From positions 5,390,546-5,454,545 of the forward strand of contig OZ005706.1 of assembly GCA_963930775.1 (NCBI GenBank): a DNA stretch of 64,000 nucleotides. Direction: 5' to 3'. Shown one piece after another: positions 22,746-35,450 of this stretch; within the stretch, counting starts at the first letter, position 1, and each line of letters opens with the position of its first letter. The DNA is from Cliona cf. orientalis. Taxonomy: Eukaryota; Porifera; Demospongiae; Clionaida; Clionaidae. Both the position numbers and the translations under genes were made by a program. Below the pieces are notes generated by a model. The model was given only the letters and a program-made list of their open reading frames with translations. It had not been told where the DNA came from and made no database searches.

Positions 22746-25700
22746 GTGTCTATCTCTTATTGAACGGAACTGCCTATGCTAATAATAGTGTCATTGTTAT
22801 CACCGAGATAGGTGCAGAATCTGATCCTACAGCTGTGAATGGTGCACTCCAGTGTATTACTGACAGAAGGCCATGTTGTCGTACTCCTCCATATAGAGTA
22901 GGAGAGTGGTATTTTCCTAATGGATCCATCATTGGACCAATACAAAGTTCTCTTGCATCATTCTATAGAAGCAGAAGTGATGATGGAGTCATCAACTTGA
23001 ACCGTATCAATTCCAATATCACATTTCCTGTTGGACAATTTTGTTGTCGAGTACCAGATTCTGCTAATGCTCTCCAAACTCTTTGTGCAATGATTAGTTA
23101 GTTGCTTTCTATAGATGACATTTTCCTTACTCATTGAAATACTCTCCATTCTCTCTACCATGCAGTTGCTCCTGCACCAGTGTCTATTAGAATTGTTGCT
23201 AGTATGGATACTCCTACAGTAGGAGAAAGCTACTCTCTGAAATGTACAGTATTTGTAGCTAATATCTCAGGCTATGTGGCTTCATATCGGATTCAGTGGA
23301 GGAAAGATGGAAATGCTTTAGCTGGTGAAACAGCAGCTCTTCTCTCTTTTTCTCCTTTCAGACTGTTGCATGGTGGGCGATATACATGTGAAGTCACTGT
23401 GGGAAATACAATGTTTAGTGACCATCGAGAGCTTACTATTGCTCGTAAGATATCTATTGGCTATTAATTAAATAATTGAGTAATTGATGTCAACACTACG
23501 TAGCTAGCTAGCTATAGCCACATAACACTATAATACTTTTATTTACATAGTTCCACGTCCGGCATCTGTGATAGTCACTAGTTCTCCTCCTAACCCCATC
23601 CGTCCTTATGGATCAACTGTTACTCTGACGTGTGCTGTGGAGTTGAGTCCTTTGGTGGATGTTGTAGTGAATGTCAGCATAGTGTGGAGTGGACCAGCTG
23701 GGTTTATGGCTACCAACTCAGTTACTCTAATGGGAAGCACTACAACCAACGTTAATACAACCGTGAACTCGTTTGGAATAGAGCAATCTGGAGTTTACAA
23801 CTGTACAGCTGTTATTAGCTCAAGGAATGCATATCTTGTTGACAGTGATCCACTATCTGGTACAGTCAGAATCACCACAAGTATGTCTAATCAGCAAAGT
23901 GTGGTATATAAAGCCATAATGTATACCAAAAACACATAACAGTATATATAATACGTAGTTTTAAGCACATGCACGTCAATGCAGTTAACGTTGTGCTTTT
24001 ATTTAATTTCGGGATGAGTACGATATAATAGCATCATAATACATCTTATCCTGGGCCAGATGCAATGCTGTATTGAGTATTTTAAAATAAATAATTTTCA
24101 CAGCTGCACCAGTAGCAGGATGTCCACCTGAAGTGGATACTATGTGGGGTATTGCATGGCCCAGTGCACCACGACGATCAATCAGTGTTCAGATATGCCC
24201 AGGAAGTCTGAATTCAATTGGTATGTGATTATTGCAGTAGCATCCAGAGCTAGCGCTATAGAAGCATAGATGCTTATTATCATATTCTCAATCAGGTAAT
24301 GCTACACGATTCTGCGGCAGTGACAGCAGCTGGGGTGAAGTCAATGTCCTAAACTGTACCTCTCAAGAGTTTGTTCAGCTCGAAGAAATGTTGGTAAGTT
24401 TTAAGTATTATTGTATATGTAGAATGGCTATATTTTAATATTATTTTACTCTGCCTTCATAGGCTAACATCACATTTAGTAAGTTGGAGCCTGAAGAACA
24501 GATCAGTGCTGCTACTGAAGTGACTCAGCAACTCATACAAGCCACTGAGCCTAGGAACAATTCTTTACTGCCACAAGACTTAGGAGCCTCAGCCAGAATC
24601 CTCACAGCTGTTGTTGATGTCTTGGAGAACAATAGTGCATCCGATAATGTAAATCACAAAAATTGATATTCTGAACCATGCACTAAATGGCACAGCTCGA
24701 TAGCCCTTGCTCCATATCTAGCTACATGTACACTGTATATTAATTTTTGTAGGATGTTATTGAAATATTTAACAACGTCCTGGATGACAGCAACAGAGAA
24801 GGATGGAGGAACCTCCAATCTGTGAGTCAACTCAGCCAACTGAAAATTTAATAGCCTATACAATCAATGGCGGAATATTTAATAATCTAGGCTGGACTTA
24901 TTAAGAGTAGCGAACTTTTGCTAAGTAGTGCTGAGAGATTTGCTGCAGTTACTGCCACTTCTGCTAACATCTCTGGGGAGCAAACTCTGAGGCAATCTCG
25001 ACTCAATATTGGTATGCAATGTTCACCATGCACTTCATATTAGCTATGTGGCGTACAAGAATTATGGCACTCATCCATTAATAATAATATTTTTCAGTTA
25101 TTGTTGGAGAGCAGTATGAAAAGCCGCCTACAACTGACCTTCAGTTTCCACTTGCAGATGATTTGATCAACTATACCCAGAGTGATAACATTTCAATAAT
25201 CAAAATTCCACCATCAGTGATTCGAGAGAGGTTGAACATGGCAGAAAATGATGGTGAGTTTCAGTTCATGGTAGCTACCATGCATGAGCATACTTCATGT
25301 ACAGAATCTATGCTACCCAAAATTATTTGCGGGGAATTGTCTACTATGGACTATATTATACTCTACCAAATTTTATAGCTCATGAAACACAGATTCGGGG
25401 GGCCAAGTCAACATTTGTGGGTTAGCCCACTTTGCTTCTGAACCTGCATGTGCCCTTCAAATAATATTATTATGTGTGCATTAATTTTGTTCTGTTGTTT
25501 ACAGGAAAGGTTCCAGTGGTTTTCCTCTTGCTTCGTAATCTTCCTATGGGATTCTCTAACATTACTGCATCCACTACGACTTGCACTGGAAAAGAGGTGA
25601 GAACTCAGGGAGCTACAGATGTTCTTTCAGCCCAGGTTGGATCGAGGAGCAAGAATGATAATCGATTAGAGTCACTGCTATACACACCTATTGACTTGAA

Positions 25701-28700
25701 CTTTATTTTTGTGACTAACATCAATAGTACATTGGAAGCTTATCGCTGTCACTGCGCAAAAACTTGAATTTCCTATTAACCATGTTGGTAGGAAATCTGT
25801 AGTGGAGATAGCTATCAAATTTCCTACACAGAAATGTTGAATGAAAGGTGAACTTTCTTCACTACTGGAAGTCATTTGTGTTAAATTTATGTGGAATATG
25901 TTTGAAAAGTATGTGATCGACTCAGTTAGTATGTGAAAACTGTTTGATATGATTCACTCTGTCATTCAGTAGATGTTTGAATTGGATTGAAAATGATGTG
26001 AAATTCTGGTATCATTTTATGTATGTTTGAAAATGTGTGAATATTATTTTGCATATTGTGTAAAAAATTGTGTGAAATTCTGGTATCATTTTATGTATGT
26101 TTGAAAATGTATGAATATTATTTTGCATATTGTGTAAAAATATGTGAATTCTTTCCACTGTTTTTAAGAATGTATGAAATTGTTTGAATACTATCATTTG
26201 AAAAGTATTTGAAATGAATAAGATTTCATATAGTATGGAAATATGTGTGGATTTATGTGAATATTTCCGAGTATGTGAAACGATATTTGTAGTAAAATAT
26301 GTGAATGTAGCTGTGCTATATCTAGAATATAGTAATAAATAGGAAAGTGTGATTTGCACAGTTTCATATAAATTATTGCACGGTCAATTGCAGTGCAAGC
26401 CACACCCTTCAATCTCAAGGGAACTGGGTGTGGCTGGTCGTACGCGAGTTTCGTGCATGCGTGATGTAATATCATGTGACCAGTTAGATTCAAAATTTTG
26501 CGGGATGACATCGACTGGTTGTTCAGTTCTTGTGCGGATAGGTTCGAGAGCAAACAGAAGTTTCAATGGAAGATATCCTGAAAGAGCTGGGAACATGGGC
26601 AGCAGAAAATCTAGACGCCATACCGCAAAAGTTTCGGGAGGCTTTACAGCAGCGGATCCGGAGGCCATTGCACGCGCCGGAAGATTCATCTATGACTCGG
26701 AGTCAGACGCTATCTCGAGCTGGGCCGAGTCAAGCTTACAGTGGTAAGCCAGGAAAAAGTCTGTGATCGATATCGTAGGTACCTATTTAAATTGTACTGA
26801 CCTGTGAATTTGGTGGGTGAAGTACAGTGAAACGGTATTACAGGCTAGAGTGACTCCCCAGTAATTCTAACCTAAGCTGCCCCAGATAATTGGCATTTTG
26901 CAGTTGTCATCACATCCCTGCAGCTGAGCAGCTGCCCCTGTGCATGCAAAAATGATGTACATGATACAAAAAGAAGCCTCAGACTCCCCTAAATAAGTTG
27001 CCTTTGGCCTTTGCCTATAAAGCCCGAGTCCCTCACTTTCGCTGAGCATCCCTCCTTTTTTGTGGTTTGATGTGTAGCAAAGGTCAATGATCTCTTGAAC
27101 CTTGATTCTCAAGGCCTGTCAAACAGCACCTAGCCAGGGTTTCATCCAGAAAAAAATTTGGGGGGAGAAGTGGGTGTGGTAGTTTCATGCATCGTGTCCC
27201 CCTCCTCTCCCATTAATCATTAAGATATGTTTTTGGATGTCACTGAGTTATTAGCGTAAAGTGCCAATTATCGACATACGTTTTTCTCCCACGTGTGCTG
27301 TTGCTTAGGAACATCGCCTGAACTTCGAATTTGGACCAAAAGGTAGGGGGTCGCAAGGGCTACAAGTACCTAAAGTCTCAGGGGGCTGCCTATCAAAATA
27401 CGTTTGCAATGGCAATTTTAGCTTATAATTGCGAATGCCAGTTATCAACAGTCGGTACGTATTATCGGCACACCGTATACTTTCAATACAATCAATTAGA
27501 GCTTTGTCATCACAGTGCATGCAATCCAAGAGTAAGAAAATTATATAAAAAATACTAGCAGGTGCATAATCATGAGCTCTAACTACTGAGACAACTTCAT
27601 GTTCATAGGTGAGCTTGTTCCATCTTTATCGTTTTTTCAATCTTGGCAGAAGCGCCTCTGGAACGGCACCATCGCGTCTTTGCCCCTGTATTGAGAAAGT
27701 AAGACACTGTGAGGATCATCTTATCACAAATGAGCAAAACTTACCTTCAAAAGTCCAGCCTGAAGCAGAGAAGCGAGTCGCGATCGACCACGCGAAGTTA
27801 TTATTAAACGTGCCACGCCCACTGCCTATACTGAGGCCCTATGTCGATAATCGATACCCGTATTTCCGATAGTTGATACCTGTCGGTAATTGGCTCATTA
27901 CACTACATGATTTCATCTAGTGTTCTTAAATAATTATTACTGATCACTTGCACCACAGTGCAAAAAAATAACATGCTCCCCTCCCCCACTACTTCCTTTT
28001 TTCTTCTTCTCTCTTCCTTTTGGGGGGGGGGAGGGGGGGGGGATGAAACCCTGCTAGCTATAGCTAATTCAGAATAACACACTGCAAATTTTACTATCAA
28101 AATTTTACTATGATAGCTACATGTATGGAAGAAGTAAAAAAAATCATCTCAGTCAAGAATGCAAGGTACCCAGAGACCTTTACAAGCAAACTTTCGACGT
28201 AAAGTATGCATGTGTGAGTGCCCAGACACTCTGAAACACATGGTGGCCTGTGATGGCTGTGACCACTGCATGGTTCTATGGCCACCTTGCATACGTCAAT
28301 GTGCACCACAGAATGATTGGTATAATATTGTTCAAACTGAAGAACATGAGTATAGCTACATGACATTAGCATAGTGACAGACAATAATATTATTAGTTAC
28401 ATCGATTTCGTAGGGGAGTCATTTTATCCTGGAGGGAGTCATTTATTCCTTAGGTGAAAATGACTGGGGTATTCATTTCTACCTAGGTTAAAATGAAGTG
28501 GGATCATTTGAGCCTATAGGCTAGAATTACTGGGGAATCATTTTGAGGGGGAGTCATCTCATGACAACGGACAGGGTGTGCACCGAGATGGCCATGGATG
28601 TATCTGGACTGAGCCTGAATGTATAAAATTAATGATCACACACCTACTTGCAGTGGTTCCCCAATTCTAGAAATGTCGTAGCCATAATATTATTGGAGAT

Positions 28701-31700
28701 TATCACTGAATTTACCAAAGGAGTACTTCTGAGCAATGACAAAATAATTAATATTGCTACTCCCAGAAGTAGTAGCCAGGGTGGAATAAGTTCAGCCATT
28801 GGCAAATTTGGCAACTGATTGTGGAACCACTGTGCATGTACATGTAAGCCGCCAAAGCCTACTTTTGATTGTGAGTGGCAGAGACAATAATATAAGAGCA
28901 GTATATATAGCTACCGATGTTGTAAATTATGGCTAATCATATTATTGCGTAATGGGATCTGGAGGTGCATATAAGCAACTTGATGTACTATAGGCAGAAC
29001 TGTTTAGGAATTATTATGCAATATTATTATGCACTCAGCTTAACTCTACAGTAATTAAGTAGGTTTATATTAATTTTGTGTGTGAAAGGCCAGATTTGAA
29101 AGAGTGAGAGAGTGGAGCGAGATTTTTCCTCTTAGTATGGTACAAAATTGTGAATAGCCTACTCAACTACAGAGTCAAAGGATGATACTGCTGAAGGTGG
29201 ATATGAAATTGAAATATTGGATGATGATGATAATTCTGGATTAGCTAGCTGTGACAGTACCAGCGAAGCTACAATATAAGACACCCAGCCACCAGAGGAC
29301 GTAAGAAACACAGTGTGCATGCTGCAGAATAATAATAAGATTATTACTATAACTCCAAGCATGCAATAATTTATTGTATATACTGGATGTACACAGGATA
29401 CATGAATAGTCTGAGGCTAATAATAAGACCTGTATTATGTGTTAGGGTACATACACGTATTAGCCTCAGGATATTCATGTGTCAATACATGAATATTTAA
29501 ACACTTAGAACTCCTTGGCAAATGGTCCCCTTAGTAATGACTGATACCCTTGCTTCACTCGGGTGTCACTGCCCAGCTGCAGGTGACATCAGGAATTGAC
29601 ATTGTAGATCCCAGAGAGTGGTCCACGAGCAAGGCAAGTATACTAAAATTAATTCCATCTCTTGTGGACTGATACTTATATTCTCAGTCAATTCTTTCTT
29701 ACAGTGATAGTGTTATAGTCCTCAATTCGGGGTTGAACTTGCAAATGCCTTTTATGTCAGGAAAGTTGACGGTAAGTTTAATCTTATCATGATTATGTCT
29801 ACATGCAAAATTTACTTGCAACTTCAACTACCATAGACATGTTCTTAGAACTGATATTTGTGGAGGTGCTGCAACACGTGAACGTTGCAGGTGTTCAATT
29901 GACTCCCAGCAGTGGTGATGGATCAGTCAGGACAAAACGGAACTGGGTCGATTGGAGGTACGAAGTTTATGAATTGTACTGGGTATACATAACAATTTCC
30001 TCCAATGGTTGGCTTGTCACCCCAATGATATCCCATGTCGTTTATTGTCGGATTCAGTACAGAGGGAGGCTAGATAGACACATGCCAATTTTTTGAACCC
30101 ATGGCCAAAGCATGAAGGATGATTATCTATAATATTATGTGTAAGTGAACTGTTTATCGTTGTTATTATCTTCATCTTTATTAGAACGACGACAAATTCA
30201 TCTGGAAGACTGAAAGGGTGCAAACTAGTAGATCTGTTGGACGTTCACCGGGACCATCTCGTCCTCCAGACCGATTGTGCTAATGTAACTGTAATAAATA
30301 CTAAATACTAATATTTATACTTGTACTTTTATGCTGCTAGTTTAGTTTATAGCCAAACTTATTTTGACCTCTGATTCATACATAATATTTCATACACATT
30401 CACATTCTTTTTAGCCCCTAATTCATACATTTTTATACACCTTCACATTGCTTTTGACCGCTGATTCATACACTTTCATATTCCTGATTCATACATTTTT
30501 ATACACTTTCACATCCCTGATTCATACATTTGTATACACTTTCACATCCCTGATTCATACATTTTTATACACTTTCACATCCCTGATTCATACATTTTTA
30601 TACACTTCATCTATATTACTTCACATAATTTCAAATCATTTGCACACACATTTCAATGACTTTTCAAATAAATTTCAATGGAATTTCACACAACATTGTT
30701 CACGCAATTTTCGCTGACGTTTCAAATACATTTGAAAATGAGATTGATTCAAGCATTTTTAAAATAATTTTCACATAGATTTGTCTAGTAGTGCTTGCAG
30801 ATATCATTAAGTGCATAAAATTTCACGTGTCCTGTATAATTTCCTACACGTGATCATTGAATGAAAGGTGAACTTTCATACAGACATAAAACTTCATGTG
30901 TCCTTCATAATTTCCTACACATGATCATTGAATGAAATGTAAGCTTTCATGCAGGTATCAAGTGTATAAAACTTCATGTGTCCTTTAGGATTTCCTACAC
31001 ATGCTCATTGAATGAAATGCAAATTCTATGAGTGTTTAATATTATATTATTATAATTATGTTGTACAACGTCATGTATTACAATGTCATTATTAGTTCTT
31101 TGATCAATGTGTATACAATAATTATTATGCATAATTATTATGAACTTGACAAGTCAGCAATAATAATTATATATTCAACAGAATCTGACTATTATTTTAA
31201 ACTACAGATGTGCTAGTGCTGCTTTGCTTCGCCATCATCAATATTTTATCTCCTCTAGATTGAGACTCCAGAACGGTTAATACCTTATTCTGCCAGAAAT
31301 ACCGAACCCCTTCTTTCTCGTTCTTTAGCTGTCTGCAGCGTTGCTCTAGCTCAGTGCAACTATCTCGGTAAAATCGTGCATGAAATAGGGCATGGTTCTC
31401 CTTCTTCAGCATCTCTTGAAGTTGACTGGAGACAGACACTCTATCAATACCAGATAAGCTTTTTGGGAGGGTAAAGTTGAGGTTGTCACCGCATCTTGAC
31501 AAGCAATATACGGTCGAAAAAATAGTATGAAATCAGCCAGCAAGTCAAAAACAAGTTCGAGCCCGCCATATGTAGCTATCGCACATTAGCTGATGAGCCT
31601 GGATGAGACCTTTAATACTGGATTCAACATGTAACTTGGGTAAGTTAAGCAAGTGCGTGGATTGAAATTTTACCTGTAACAGTGTAAGGTCATTGTCCTC

Positions 31701-33177
31701 AAGAATTTCCCATTCTGTGGCCAATGCTATCGTATGGGTGTGCATGATTTAGAACTCAACTATTTTGTACTTATACTTAGCCACAATTTATTTACTCTAG
31801 CTGCAGCATGTACAGTACTTATTGTCGATGTCTGTGTCAAGAATCATCCCTGGAGAGAACTGAGGGACTGAAACAGGCTCAGGAAACAGACAAGAAGCCG
31901 GGGAACGTATAAATTAGGTAAATCAATGTCTCACATAATCACTGTTGCATATATATGCGTGTTTTAAGGGTTTTAGTTGTAGGCTTTGTCTATCCATTAA
32001 TATATAGTATACCTTACGAACACTTTTGGGATCAAGTGGCAAGAACGGCACCGCGAAAATTTTCAACCATCACAATAGCACACAAAAATATGGGTACCGT
32101 TTATGCCACTTGACCCCACTTTTGTTTGCAGGTACTAAATTTAGGAATTTGCCCAGTTTTACTAAAATTTATATCCGCAAGTATTAAACTTTTAATATTT
32201 TCGAATGTTACCTTTGAAAAATCCCTAAAATGAGTACCCGCTAAACACACTATTTCTGAAATCTACTAAAAGTTGTACCTGCAAATAATCGTAGCCCTGA
32301 GGTAGCTAGTGTCATCCCCAGACACATTCCAAAATTAACAAAATTTTCTTTTTACTTTACAGAAATTAAAGAATTGTGTGTTGGTGTTGTAGAAATCTTG
32401 TATACACGTCTAACGAGCAACCATAGAGGACTTCAAGATGAAGGACAGTCAGCAAGTACCCTCTCCTTGGTTTGCTTCTTAGCCTGAGCCGACTTGCCTT
32501 CTTCTGCTCTTGCTGATAATTGACTGATTGTGATTTTGAAATCATGTGAACGTTCTTCATTCAGTATGTATTCCTACATCTTAATACCCTGCTTAGCCTT
32601 ATGTTTGTCATTGAATTTTTGGATATTTATATTATTACAAAAAATTAATGACTATAATATTATTATGGATAAAATAATATGCAGGAAATTTGTATGAAAC
32701 ACCATTTACTATATACCATAAATGTGTAGGAAACTTGTATAAAAGTAGTATTTACTGTACTTCAAAAATCTGTAGGAAATCTGGGTTTTCATTCAGATAT
32801 CCTCTACTGAAAATTACGCCCTATCATCTATAGGAAATTGTGGATGAAATTTCAACTATACTGCAAGATGGAAATCTGCATGGCAGTTCCTCTTTCCTAC
32901 TGAAAAACTGTATAAATCCTACAGTGGGAAATGTTACATTTGGCCCAGTGTGTGTCTACTGGAACTTCTCAGAACCGTAAGCTAATATTATTTCATTATT
33001 AGTTAAAATGCCATAATGATTATCATGACCTATGATAGTATTGGAAACGGTAGCTGGATAACAGCCGGAATAACAACAGACGACGTTGTGACCAAAGGAA
33101 ACTTAACAATAGTGACATGCCAAAGCACACACTTGACCAGCTTTGCTGTTTTGGTTGACGTAGTTGGAGGACTAGCG
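22746..33177 (+). CDS. Adhesion GPCR, extracellular part (Ig-like, HormR, GAIN, GPS)
   Basis: Exons in consistent phase: 22746-23096, 23166-23444, 23551-23880, 24104-24220, 24296-24393, 24463-24648, 24753-24821, 24891-25011, 25098-25253, 25505-25726, 32925-32976, 33039-33177. A possible signal-peptide exon starts with ATG at 22234 (VQMIYIFVIFIS), but its donor is weak. Domains in order: a Cys-rich Ig-like module (exon 1); two Ig domains (SYSLKCTVF..GGRYTCEV and STVTLTCAV..SGVYNCTA); a HormR motif (GCPPEVDTMWGIAWP, RFCGSDSSWGEVNVLNC); GAIN subdomains (LSAQVGSRSKND); and a GPS (VCVYWNFSEP, TCQSTHLTSFAVLV) with the expected HL/T autoproteolysis site at 33135/33136. Eleven introns are short; the one between GAIN and GPS exons is 7.2 kb. 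This gene continues into the broken seven-TM part downstream. Confidence 0.85.
26566..26757 (+). CDS. Unrecognised first exon inside the aGPCR intron
   Basis: An ATG at 26566 opens MEDILKELGTWAAENLDAIP and continues with basic and Ser-rich sequence to a possible donor (AGTGGTAAGCC, about 26740). The preceding 200 bp are unusually GC-rich for the window and have CpG-containing stretches, as a promoter might. Possible later exons on the same strand lie at about 29554-29630, 29704-29770, 29836-29957 and 30191-30310; phases were only partly testable. No family is recognised. It may be a transposon-borne gene or a nested host gene. Confidence 0.35.
27254..27903. mobile_element. Mariner-type MITE, copy 1
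   Basis: A 650-bp element flanked by TA on both sides, with inverted ends GCGTAAAGTGCCAATTATCG .. CCGACAGGTATCAAC reversed at the other end. It matches 49686-50345 in inverted orientation along its whole length. It has no intact transposase. The TA target duplication is typical of Tc1/mariner superfamily elements. Confidence 0.88.
28160..28374 (+). pseudogene. Possible degenerate PHD-finger exon
   Basis: A short frame includes CMCECPD..MVACDGCDHC...PPC, resembling the C-terminal half of a PHD zinc finger (Cys pairs and the ACDGCD motif). The usual His and the exact spacing are missing. It lies inside the aGPCR intron on the same strand. It could be a relic of a transposon-borne or host gene; confidence is low. 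Confidence 0.3.
28425..28560. repeat. GGGAGTCATTTT short repeats
   Basis: Five or six imperfect copies of a unit around GGGGAGTCATTTTA / GGTGAAAATGA, in both orientations, in the aGPCR intron. Confidence 0.6.
29836..30310 (+). CDS. Unrecognised exons inside the aGPCR intron
   Basis: 29836-29957 is bounded by CATAG and GTACG. It encodes LELIFVEVLQHVNVAGVQL and continues to KRNWVDWR. A following stretch from about 30191, after TTTATTAG, can be joined in two frames to an end with a stop. The earlier exon-like segment 29704-29770 lies between CTTACAG and GTAAGTT. No family is recognised. The splice-like borders support transcription at some time, but the protein is unknown. Confidence 0.3.
30425..30615. 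repeat. 40-bp tandem repeat
   Basis: Four or more units of CTGATTCATACATTTTTATA with CACTTTCACATCC. This is part of the AT-rich block at the 3' side of the intron insertion. Confidence 0.85.
31197..31745 (-). CDS. Unrecognised two-exon coiled-coil-like frame
   Basis: Exon 1 is 31674-31745 (24 codons, TATEWEILEDNDLT-like, acidic, donor GTAAAATT). A longer frame at 31197-31502 encodes a charged, helix-prone sequence (SSQLQEMLKKENHALFHARF, then ELEQRCRQLKNEKEGVRYFW). The second exon has no acceptor in the phase exon 1 needs, so the join is unproven. It is antisense to the host receptor and inside the large intron. It may be a retro- or transposon-borne fragment. The family is unknown. Confidence 0.35.
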
Positions 33178-33244
33178 GTAAAATTAATACTGTGCTAGTA
33201 GATTAAACTGTTATCATGTATATACCGTTTGTTTTCTTTCTCAG

Positions 33245-35078
33245 GATATTGATATTGCTGAGCGAATAGCTCTTTAAGCTGTATCATATGTTGGATGTAC
33301 CATTTCTATTGTTTGCCTCATAGCAACTTCGTGTGGCTTAACTATGATCAGTAAGTGAAAATAACATCATACCCCATGAAAGCAGCTTTTACTCAATAAA
33401 TAGGAGGAGATTACCTGATTCCAAGAGGGTAAAATCTGTTCAAAACTTTGTACACTTGAACTTTTCTCTTTCCCTTTTGCTTGCCCTCACTGTATTTGTT
33501 ATAGGAGTTGAGACAGCTACTGGAAGTGTAGTATGTTTTATATAATGTATATCACACAATATCATTCATTTTAAATCTATAACATGCAGTTTGGTTGTGT
33601 ACTGGTAGCCTCTCTTCTCCACTACTTGTTCCTTTGTGCATTTTGTTGGATGTTGTGTGAAGGAATAATGCTTTATCTTCTTCTCCGTGTGGTCTTTAGT
33701 GAAATATCCAAGAAATGGTGGCCCTTTGTGCTCATTGGCTACTGTAAGTTGAGGCTTAGTACAGCTACTATGGACTCTAAGCTAGGCTATAATTGTATAA
33801 TTGTGCTTATGAAGAACTATGCATACATTACGTACAGTGACTCCTCTGCCAATTGTTGCCATTTCAGTTGGCATAAGATACGAGTACTATGGTGTCAGAG
33901 ATTCCTGTGAAAACTTGCTCTAGTAGGTTCAATAATATTATTAATGATTGTAGCACACTGCCCAGCAGACTGCATTTAATTTAGCAGCTATAGATCTGTA
34001 TAATGTCCAATAATCAGTTACAAAAATACACTACAGCTGCTGGATGTCAGTGGATAAAGGCACTATATTTGGATTTGTGGCACCCATGCTTGTTATTATT
34101 TTGGTGAGTGTATAAACACAAAACATATCTTTCATAGAGAGATAGCATACACATAGATCAATGCCGTGTTCATGGCTCTGGCTCTGCAAACTCTGTGGAG
34201 AGTGAAAAAAAGCCAGCAGCGGAATAAGAATGAAAGAAAATTCCAAGATTCACAAAGACTAGGAAGGTACATCAATGCTGTGATGATTATTCCCCCACTA
34301 CCCATCATACACCACCACCACATTTCCCTCCATAATTGCAGAGCTCTTCTGCTAGCATCCCTCATTCTGCTTCCCCTCCTTGGACTGACATGGGCATTTG
34401 GCACTCTCATAGTCAATGCAAATTCAACAGCAGTCGCATGGCTGTTTACTATCTTTAATTCCCTCCAAGTAAGCTCTACATCCAGTTGCAATTGGATCCT
34501 TGGTATAATTATTATCATTATTACACAGGGCATGTTCATCTTTTTCTTTCATGTGGTTCGAAATGACAAGGTATTAATTATTAAAAAAAAGCATAATACA
34601 ATTTAATATTACTATTGACTAATGTCCAGATATGGAACAGAATCAGCCCAAAACTTCACTCGTTGCGGACTAAGTTGACCTCAACATCAGGCCATGGCAC
34701 ACGATTGGTATGAACACTTTACTGATTATCAAGATAGTGGTATGTTTATTTTTCGACATGCATGATTGTATAGTCATCAGATAGAGTGGGCACACTCAGT
34801 TCTACTAATACTACTAAATCGTCTGGTACCGGTATGTTATGGGGCATGATTAACAACTATGTATTGTCAATTAATACATGTATATACTGTGATCCTCAGC
34901 AGATTCTAAAGAAAAATATGAGCTAGCGCTGTCACTATCAACCATGGACTCTGCAAGCACCAGTACCATTGATCCAAAGCCTGATCATGATCCAGTGTCG
35001 GCATATGCCCATAGTAGCAAACAGCATGAAACCGAACCTGAAACTAAAACTGACCTGGATCTGGAAAGAAAGAATTAG
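33245..35078 (+). pseudogene. Adhesion GPCR seven-TM region and tail, with stop and frame breaks
   Basis: Continuation of the gene starting at 22746. Exons: 33245-33350 (TM1), about 33404-33530 (TM2), 33590-33743 (TM3), 33838-33906 (TM4/5), 34037-34103, 34157-34266, 34342-34468 (TM6), 34529-34570 (TM7), 34630-34707, 34774-34831, 34903-35078 (tail, TAG at 35076). Family signatures: YVGCTISIVCLIA, HLNFSLSLLLALTVF, FCWMLCEGIMLYLLL, LLPLLGLTWAFG and FIFFFHVVRNDK. TAA at 33275-33277 interrupts TM1 in frame. The TM1-TM2 join and the 33906-34037 join are each one base out of phase with every visible splice site. The rest is well preserved. Either a recent pseudogene, a receptor truncated to its GAIN ectodomain, or indel errors in assembly. 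Confidence 0.8.
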
Positions 35079-35450
35079 AAGACGATAAAATTAATGGAAT
35101 CTATTATAATCTTAGAGTTTCTTCTTTCAAATTACGTAGGTCATTAACTTGCAATTGAGTGCATACAATAATTCAACTAGATCTGCAGCTAAAATTAATA
35201 TTAATTCTTAATTGGAGTATAGTCTATGTATCCTACCAAACTTGACTATATAGCCTAGAATATTAAATATAATACAGCAACATTGTTTTAGTCAGAGCTT
35301 GCGCCATGAGTATATAATAATAATTATGCAGTAACATAGCTATTATAATAATACCTAATCACTGTTCATTTGCATGATCACTGGTGCACTGCCAGAGAGG
35401 TCAAAGCTGATGGTTGCTGCCTGCTGACCTTCTAATTTGCTGTTTTCACT
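34157..35450. repeat. Inverted duplication, left arm
   Basis: Receptor 3' exons, introns and about 370 bp of downstream DNA recur as the reverse complement at about 62190-63961. The match extends past the stop codon (ATGGTTGCTGCCTGCTGACC near 35411 against its complement near 62200), so the event was genomic and not through mRNA. Confidence 0.88.

Larger units (their letters stand above)
25770..32900. mobile_element. Composite insertion in the aGPCR GAIN-GPS intron
   Basis: This intron is about 30 times longer than its neighbours. It is bounded by AT-rich blocks carrying TTTCCTACA / TGTAGGAAA iterons (25771, 25789, 25822, 30838, 30910, 30988, 32730, 32773, 32898) and ATTGAATGAAAGGTGAACTTTC boxes (25836, 30855). 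It includes a 78-bp tandem pair at 25995-26150, a 40-bp tandem array at 30460-30610, a mariner-type MITE at 27254-27903, and several exon-like stretches with splice signals. It is probably one or more large DNA transposons; no transposase was recognised and the outer boundaries are not defined. Confidence 0.4.

Noticed and set aside
26012-26553. Minus-strand frames rich in Thr/Ser/His
   Set aside because: Arise from the AT-rich tandem repeats in the receptor intron.
34132-34539. Minus-strand frame opposite the receptor TM6 exons (and its twin at 63564-63803)
   Set aside because: Antisense shadows of conserved receptor exons.
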